DNA of 64,000 nt from Mixophyes australis (taxonomy: Eukaryota > Chordata > Amphibia > Anura > Limnodynastidae): the NCBI GenBank assembly GCA_036250195.1, contig JAVHZZ010000009.1:98028271-98092270 (forward strand), given 5' to 3'. Shown here piece after piece: positions 57,758-64,000 of this stretch. A model generated the notes under the pieces. The model worked only from the letters and a program-made list of their open reading frames with translations. It had not been told where the DNA came from and ran no database searches. Every line of letters begins with the position of its first letter. Position 1 is the stretch's first letter. The position numbers were made by a program, and so were the translations under genes.

Positions 57758-58683
57758 TCCCCCTCAGTCAGCCTGTATATATGTTTAGTTAGGCAGTAAT
57801 CCATGTTGTCAGATACTGAGAATAACAGGAAATTATATATATTTTCACTAGTATTTAATTAGTACATGCAGGTTTCTGGATGGAGCTGATGTTAATGGAA
57901 GAGTGTGACTTAATCAATGGAAGATGGAGCACAACTTGAATCCCTAAACAATTGTTTTGGGACCTAGCATTTTCTATTTATTTGATTGATAATAGTAACT
58001 TTATATATAAAGTTTGTACATATAAAGACCTACATATCACACACCCAATTGTGAACTAAAATATTTTCTAAACACTGCAATCCAGTGAACATCCCTGGAT
58101 ATTACCATATGCAGTGTGTATAGTATTATAAAATATTAATACTGCAGTATAACATGTGTAATTAACATCCTTTACAACTAGCTAAAGAAAAATAAATTGT
58201 ATCGAGCTCTAATTAATTTTATTCTAATAGCCATACTGAAATTGTTCTCTATTTCTCACAAATCAACATTACATTATAACAGAGAAGATGAATGAAGTAT
58301 GATATTGAATTACTAAATGAATAAGCACAGCGCAGCACAATTGCATTAATATCAATTTATATAACATTTGTAGCTCTGGGGACAGTCTTGATAATTGTAT
58401 TTTATCATGCTACAGCTTTAGTTATGCAATATATTCCAAACATTCAAAATTTAAATTATTATGAAGTTAGCATAAAAATGAGTCCAGTGTCTTGATTGTC
58501 TTTTTCCTTTGGCATTTTTTATGACAGATACAAATGCAAACATCAACTTAATGATCATTTGCTGATTCATTAATATATGGCTCTTTGGACTTGTAATCAG
58601 TGGTGATCTTTGTTATTTAAAATTCAGCAAATCAGTATTTCTTATTAGGTGCTGAGAGGGACAGATTTCAAATTAGACACAAT
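57758..58683. other. AT-rich stretch without gene or recognised repeat
   Basis: No inverted, tandem or LINE-like structure was recognised. It contains many ATTA/TAAT words. Confidence 0.45.
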
Positions 58684-59060
58684 GGGCCTGATTCATCAAA
58701 GCATGTATCTGCTGAACTCTAGCGCATCGTACACAAAATCACTATGTATACGCCCAGATCCGGGACATAAGGCCGTGACCGCAACAACGTCCGCTCCATT
58801 TTTGAGCAAAAATTACACTTAATATAAACTACAATTTTGGGGAGGGAACAAGGTGGAGAAGGGGCAGATGCATGTAGGCTAAGTACAGTAAACACGTCTT
58901 TCTGTACATACATCCAATTGAAACTCTGGCGCACTTTTTCCAGGCTGCAAGCCTGCGCCAGCTAGGGGGCTAGTCTAAGTCACTGCAGATAGCCATGTTC
59001 AAACACAGCCTCACACCCGTGTCATCTAATGCAAGTTTGAACTATTCTCCTGCATGCACC
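58684..59060. repeat. MITE-like repeat starting GGGCCTGATTCATC
   Basis: The left end matches the reversed terminus of the repeats at 22986 and 56640. The inside has CpG-rich patches and 'cagctagggggctagtctaa', which is shared with 56600-56630. The right boundary is uncertain. Confidence 0.55.
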
Positions 59061-59122
59061 ACTATATAAGATCAATGGAGGGAGAGTCATTTTTGGAGAT
59101 CTTCCCAGACTTAAAAGTTTTT

Positions 59123-59124
<2 letters not shown>

Positions 59125-59180
<56 letters not shown>
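59125..59180. repeat. (AT)n microsatellite
   Basis: About 27 AT units. Confidence 0.97.
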
Positions 59181-59181
<1 letters not shown>

Positions 59182-59447
59182 ATGCAAGTGGTTTAAATTG
59201 TAATTTGTGCAAAATGTGTGTTTATACATTTATACCATGGTAATGTGCTACATTAGCAATGTTTGTCTGTTTTAAAAAGTTATATGCCTGTTGAGTAGTA
59301 TTTCACCTGCTTGTATACAACAGTATTGTATAGTATGTATGTGTATAGTATGTGTAGTATGTATGCGCCGAGTACCACTGGGCAGCACATGAGGCTCTGC
59401 ATATTATACTTGATACTCAATATGGCTCCACATATTAGATTTGACTC
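59181..59447. other. no gene; TATGTATG-rich
   Basis: Short 'gtatagtatgtatgt' repeats at 59325-59365. Nothing else. Confidence 0.5.
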
Positions 59448-59450
59448 CAG

Positions 59451-59622
59451 GGGGTAAATGTATCAAGCTGAGAGTATTCCAGCGGGTTTGAAAAGTGGAG
59501 ATGTTGCCTATAGCAACCAGATTCTGGCTGTCATTTTGTAGAATGTACTTAATAAATGATAGCTAGAATCTGATTGATTTTTCAAACCCACCGGAAAACT
59601 CTCAGCTTGATACATTTACCCC
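59451..59622. mobile_element. GGGGTAAATG-family MITE
   Basis: The ends are GGGGTAAATGTATCAAGCTG and its complement, with an exact 3-bp duplication CAG (59448-59450 and 59623-59625). The right arm has lost part of the core. Confidence 0.94.
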
Positions 59623-59785
59623 CAGATTTGGATTAGCATATAATAGCTCCAACACATGGGATCTGACTCTTTAAAATTGGACACATTTCTAGATTCTTAC
59701 TCATACTATAAGGGTATCTAAAGCCTTCCTTGATATGTTCCATAGTTATCTATTATGCCTTTTTTCCATTATATTAGCTAATAAC

Positions 59786-60912
59786 TGTCACATACCAGGC
59801 TTTCAGGTTCTGTTACTTACCCATTTGCTGTCTTTCTAAGCTGTCACTGCAGGGTGCAGGCTCTGCTGGTCTCAGATCTCTGCAGGATGTTGACCAGTAT
59901 ATATTCACTCCAGAGATCCCTATACAAATCAGTACATAGGCGCTGCCATCTTGGATTCAGTCACCTGCTCTCCCTCAGCCAACCAGAGTACTGCTTCAGT
60001 CATAGGCGGAACAGCGAGCTGTGGGCCCTAGTGCAGGTAAGCAGGGAGGAGAGAACCGGGGCCCCCAAGCCTCTGCATCTGCCATGCAGCGGGCTCTATT
60101 ATGTCCATGGGCCCCCGTGCACTGCACATGCTACACCGACGGTCATTCCTCCACTGGCTTCAGCTCAACTGACTTTAGCTTCCAATCAGGAGATAGGAGT
60201 CTCCACTCCAGGGTTCCCTTCAAAACCAGTTCCTGGGTGCTGCCAGCTTGAACCAAGTCACCTGATCCATCTCAGCCAGTCAGACTGCTGCTTCCACCCA
60301 ACTGAATGCAGTCTCTAATCAGCTAAAAACAGTTAGTATAAAAGGACTTTTTGACGCCCTTACCTTTTGCCAGTGCAACGTTGATTCTGAAGATGCCAAC
60401 TTGGTCCCCAGCAGTCTGCAGTCTTTTCTGTTATTTTTGCACAGAGTGCAGTCTGCACTTCGGTTTCAGGTCCAGTCCAGTAATCCGACCCAGTCCTGGT
60501 TCTAGTCTGGTCCAGCATTCCGACTCCAGTCCGGTCCAAGCACTCTGGCTCCAGTCCGGTCCAGAATTCTGGCTCCAGTCCGATCCAGCATTCCCGGTTC
60601 CAGTCCGGTTCAGCAATCCGGTTCTAGTCCAGTCCAGCATTCTGGCTCCAGTCCGGTCCAGCATTCCAGGTTCCTCTCCAGTCCAGCAATCCAGTTCCAG
60701 TTCTGTCAATCTGGTGTCAATCTGGTTCCATTCTGGTCCAGCTATCCGGTTCGAGTCTGGTCTCCTCTGCTAGGCTAATCACCATCTGTACCAGTCCTTT
60801 CACTTACATGCAAAGGAACATAATGAGGCCATCCAGCTTTATGTATGTAGTCACCAGCTTAGCTCCAGAGATACAACCCAGTCTGGGTACAGGCATATCC
60901 TCAGGCGTGACA
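59786..60912 (+). mobile_element. solo LTR, Gypsy-type, 1,127 bp
   Basis: It begins TGTCACATACC and ends CAGGCGTGACA. The flanks ATAAC (59781-59785) and GTAAC (60913-60917) match at 4 of 5. A TATA box 'gtataaaagga' is at about 60336, followed by a ~25-bp minisatellite (60470-60765) in the presumed R/U5 part. No coding sequence adjoins. Long frames here (for example 60351-60773) come from the minisatellite and are not genes. Confidence 0.88.
60470..60765. repeat. ~24-27-bp minisatellite within the LTR
   Basis: About 11 degenerate units of 'ggctccagtccggtccagca' type. Confidence 0.93.
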
Positions 60913-60917
60913 GTAAC

Positions 60918-61684
60918 TGAATTAAGTATTATAACTACAGATGAAAAGCACCCCTTTATCTCAGTTCAAGGGGTATGGTCAATTGATAGGTGGAGTTAGG
61001 ATGCCAAAGGTTTTGTATCAACATGCATCATAAAGGTACATTTAGCCTTGGGTACAGGGTCCCATGATTTTGAAGTAGAAGTTATGTAACCTGAAGGTAG
61101 ACCTCTATAGAAGGTAAACACATTATTTTGAGTGCTACATGCAGCAATATTGTTTTGAAAAACTTTTACCATTAGTCATGATAACCTAGCTGGATTAGAT
61201 TATAGGAAAATTGACTACAGTTAAAGATATCCAGTGCTAAAAACCAGGACTTTCCTGGGAGAATTGGGATAAAAGGGAGCAATATGTGGATAATGAAAAG
61301 AGTCAGATATGATGCGGGATTGTTTTTTCATTGTATATTTCTTCAAAAACATCTAAAATTATCTTTCAATCACTCATTACTAGGAATTCATTATGTAGTC
61401 AGCATTTACAAGAAGAGAAAGTGCAAGCACAAACACAATGGACCACTTTGTCATTCGAAGTTACAGCTGCAGTATTCCTATCACATCATTGTTCAGAAGT
61501 GTGTCATATTAAGCAATAGCTGCTGTCTCTTGTCCTTCTTCTCTGACGTAGGGGTGCTCTATCTCTGCAGCAGGAGAGATTTTCTGAAAAGGAAGATACC
61601 AGGTCAGTTTATTAACTTATTCCCAACTGATGGGGAATTTATGGTGGGCACATTTTGCTAATAAATGGAGTACTATGTGTAATC
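60918..61684. other. no gene or recognised repeat
   Basis: Nothing recognised. Confidence 0.5.
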
Positions 61685-61855
61685 TTCCAGTATGTTTTTG
61701 GAGTATGGGAGCAAGCTGGAGCACACCCATGCAAATACTAGGAGAACATACAAACTCCACACACATAGGCCCCTGGTTGCAATCGAACCCATGGCCCCAA
61801 CACTGTGAGGCATCAATGCTATTCACTGTGCCATTGTGCTGCTTAATGGTGGTAT
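61685..61855 (-). mobile_element. SINE fragment, reverse
   Basis: The complement of the body ('cagtatgtttttggagtatg', 'gaacatacaaactccacac') and head ('gtgccattgtgctgc') is present. The tail portion is missing. Confidence 0.85.
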
Positions 61856-63216
61856 CATAAAAGAGTTCCACCAGGGGAATCCAAAAGAGTATTAGAAGGG
61901 AACTTTAGAAGAGGTCTATTTCACATTCCCCCTTCCTGTTACTAATGATAGGTTTAATATTTCTTTAGACAGCTATGCCAACCTGCAGGATAGTCATAGT
62001 AAGAGCTATTTCTTCCCTGAAAGCTGTGTAGTAACATATGCTATATGATGTTTCATATGGGCTTGTGACATCCAATATACAGTCTTAGTAATAGTTACAA
62101 GCTAAATCAAACTTCTGAGTAGTTTATATACCAGGCCACATTAACATCTCAGAGCTGGCCCTGTTCTTTAAAAATAACAGTTGTACAGGCTGCAATTACA
62201 CTTAACCATCCTCCCCTGCCAACACATTATTTATTATTATTAGTAAATAATAATTTTTAGTCCTGTTATTTTTTTATGTATTATATTAGGATTATATCCT
62301 TTATTTATGATACCATCACTGTTTCCCTATTGAACTGCCACATTTCTATCACAGACCATAGATGCCAATAAAACTCATATTAAGCAGTGTGTTAGATTTA
62401 TTCTGGACTTTGTTTTTTTTACTTAACGACAAATGAAAGACTTATAATATTCCAACAGACAAATTGATTAGAACTGTCTAGCCGACTTTTATAAATGTGA
62501 TTCCTTTGTACTTTCGATTTTTCTACTTTACCTTCTTACTCTTCTGCAAACCCATAGTGTCCTGTGCCGTGGAGGCAGTGCTGGCTACAACTGAATTTTT
62601 ACACTTAATTTTATTTCCCCTTTGTCTCTCCTTTAATTCCACATTTTCTGCTATTTATTGCCAATGTGCTCTGGGACATTTATATTAATAATATTCCTTT
62701 CATTTAAAAAGGTGCTAGTACAATACATGCCAAAAAAGCGGTCCCCTGTAATAATGTCTTATTGAAAGCAATACTTGATTTATTAGACTGCAGTGGGAAA
62801 AAGAGCTTACCAAGAGCAGTCAATGTTTGAATAACAGACCTATCAATCATGCCATTGCACAACAAACAGCACACACAATTCTCTTTTTAGAACATTTCAA
62901 TGCTGCTAGGCTCTGCTCTGGGGTATTGTTTTAATGTATCCTTTTTGTGATTTTGCTGCCAGATGCTCGACAATGAAAACGGATCGGTCTTATCAGTTCT
63001 TTACATTTGTTTTTGTTTAATTTGTCAAGATCAAAACGCTATGGAAAATAAGTAAATCAAATAGTGAAAAATAAAGTTAGACTGAATTACAATTTTTGAA
63101 CATATGGCTCTTGCTCAGCCTCAATAAATAACTTCTTGAAGAGGTTTAAATATTATTTGCATTATATATGATGTTTAATATAATAGCGTGTTCTATTACC
63201 AAAATGAAAAAGACCT
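61856..63216. other. no gene; unique-looking AT-rich DNA
   Basis: No repeat structure was recognised. 62690-63100 has mixed-complexity sequence that looks less decayed than its surroundings. Confidence 0.45.
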
Positions 63217-63218
63217 GG

Positions 63219-63390
63219 GGGGTATATTTACTTAACTGCGGATTTGAAAAAGAGAAGATGTTGCCTAAAGCAACCAATCAGATTCTATCTGTCACTTTGT
63301 AGGATGTACTATATAAATAACTAGAATCTGATTGGTTGCTATAGGCAACATCTCCACTTTTTCAAACCCGCAGTTTAGTAAATATACCCC
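63219..63390. mobile_element. GGGGTAAATG-family MITE
   Basis: The ends are GGGGTATATTTACTTAACTG and its complement. The core is as in 35763-35937. The flanks TGG and TTG match poorly. Confidence 0.9.
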
Positions 63391-63421
63391 TTGCAATGTA
63401 ACGAGCAAGTTTAGGCTCATT

Positions 63422-63740
63422 GGGCCTGAGTCATTAAGGAGAGCAAAGCATAAAAAGGAGTAACTTTGCAGCTGGGCAAAAACATGTGGCATTAGAGGGG
63501 GGAGGTAAACTTTAAATGTGGGGACAGATTTATAGTTGGGGAAGGACGTGTCCTAGATCAACTTTAAATTTCATTGTACAAATAAGCTATCAAGTATTTC
63601 TGTGCTACATGAAAAAGCAGCCAGTATTTAACTTACATGCAAAATAATAAACTAGTTTGCACCCCTTGCATTGCAACATGGTTTGTCCAGGAGAACATTT
63701 ACTCATTTTTTTGCTTTGCTCTCCTTAATGACTCAGGCCC
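63422..63740. mobile_element. GGGCCTGATTCATTAA-family MITE, complete
   Basis: The ends are GGGCCTGAGTCATTAAGGA and ...TCCTTAATGACTCAGGCCC. The flanks are ATT and ATA. The inner palindrome is imperfect, with the left core partly replaced. Confidence 0.9.
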
Positions 63741-63782
63741 ATAATGTTTTCAAGGATATATGTAATGCAAGATGTCTGTCTG

Positions 63783-64000
63783 CAGGGCCGGACTGGGACT
63801 AAAAATCAGCCTTGGCATGTAAAGCACAAAGGCCCACCTGCTGTAGGCCCAATGCAAGATATTGTTGCATGCTGATGTGGCATTGCTGGTGTCGTGCAAC
63901 ATGAAGCATCAGCACAAACAAATGTATCACACTTGGTCTTCTGTCCACCCTGATCATTTCTTTTGTTATGCAAAGCACTTGGAGGACCAGGAAAATGCAT
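63783..64000. mobile_element. start of a MITE-like repeat, cut by window edge
   Basis: CAGGGCCGGACTGGGACTAA resembles a known type of terminal sequence in fish and frog hAT-like MITEs. The right end is outside the window. Confidence 0.45.

Noticed and set aside
60351..60773. 140-codon open frame and the opposing 92-codon frame
   Set aside because: Both are produced by the ~25-bp minisatellite inside a solo LTR. They have low complexity and no domain.

Overview
This is a vertebrate nuclear segment with no recognisable host protein-coding gene and no bacterial features. It is AT-rich and contains (AT)n, (TATC)n and (GT)n microsatellites, several Tc1/mariner relics, an L2 remnant, a 5'-truncated Tx1/L1-type LINE, CR1-type fragments, four Gypsy-type LTRs, hAT elements, many palindromic MITEs and a tRNA-headed SINE ending in an L2-like tail. 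That mixture is most consistent with a frog (anuran). The taxonomic call rests on remembered repeat families, not on a marker gene. The window is best read as intergenic or intronic DNA that has accumulated transposons in layers.

Layout. 1-13.8 kb: a palindromic hAT MITE at the window edge, a solo LTR (887-1637), a possible second LTR split by a SINE, four Tc1-type relics (one with a MITE nested inside it, one with an unidentified ~0.86 kb insert), and a solo LTR (12755-13783). 13.8-27.4 kb: palindromic MITEs, an L2 remnant, SINE copies, and a hAT MITE nested inside another MITE. 27.9-33.65 kb: a complete hAT transposon (5,756 bp) with a perfect 8-bp target duplication and a transposase frame broken by one stop codon. 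36.1-45.6 kb: an older hAT of the same layout, swollen to 9.5 kb by nested insertions (hAT MITE, U2-snRNA-headed retroposon, SINE, tyrosine-recombinase-like element, palindromic MITEs). 45.97-49.76 kb: a truncated LINE with target-site duplications. 50-64 kb: more MITEs, two LTRs, a third hAT end, CR1 and SINE fragments, and several AT-rich stretches without recognisable repeats.

The strongest observations are four. (1) The young hAT and the relic share an unusual layout: terminal repeat, subterminal palindromes, a ~100-140 bp tandem array, transposase, then a 3' repeat block. (2) The nested history of the relic can be read from its junctions. (3) A U2 snRNA head is fused to an unrelated body with an A-tail and an 11-bp target duplication. 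(4) A palindromic hAT MITE carries, on both strands, a Kozak-context ATG, exactly 11 codons and a consensus 5' splice donor. Nothing here is a host operon or pathway; the elements interact only as insertion sites for each other.
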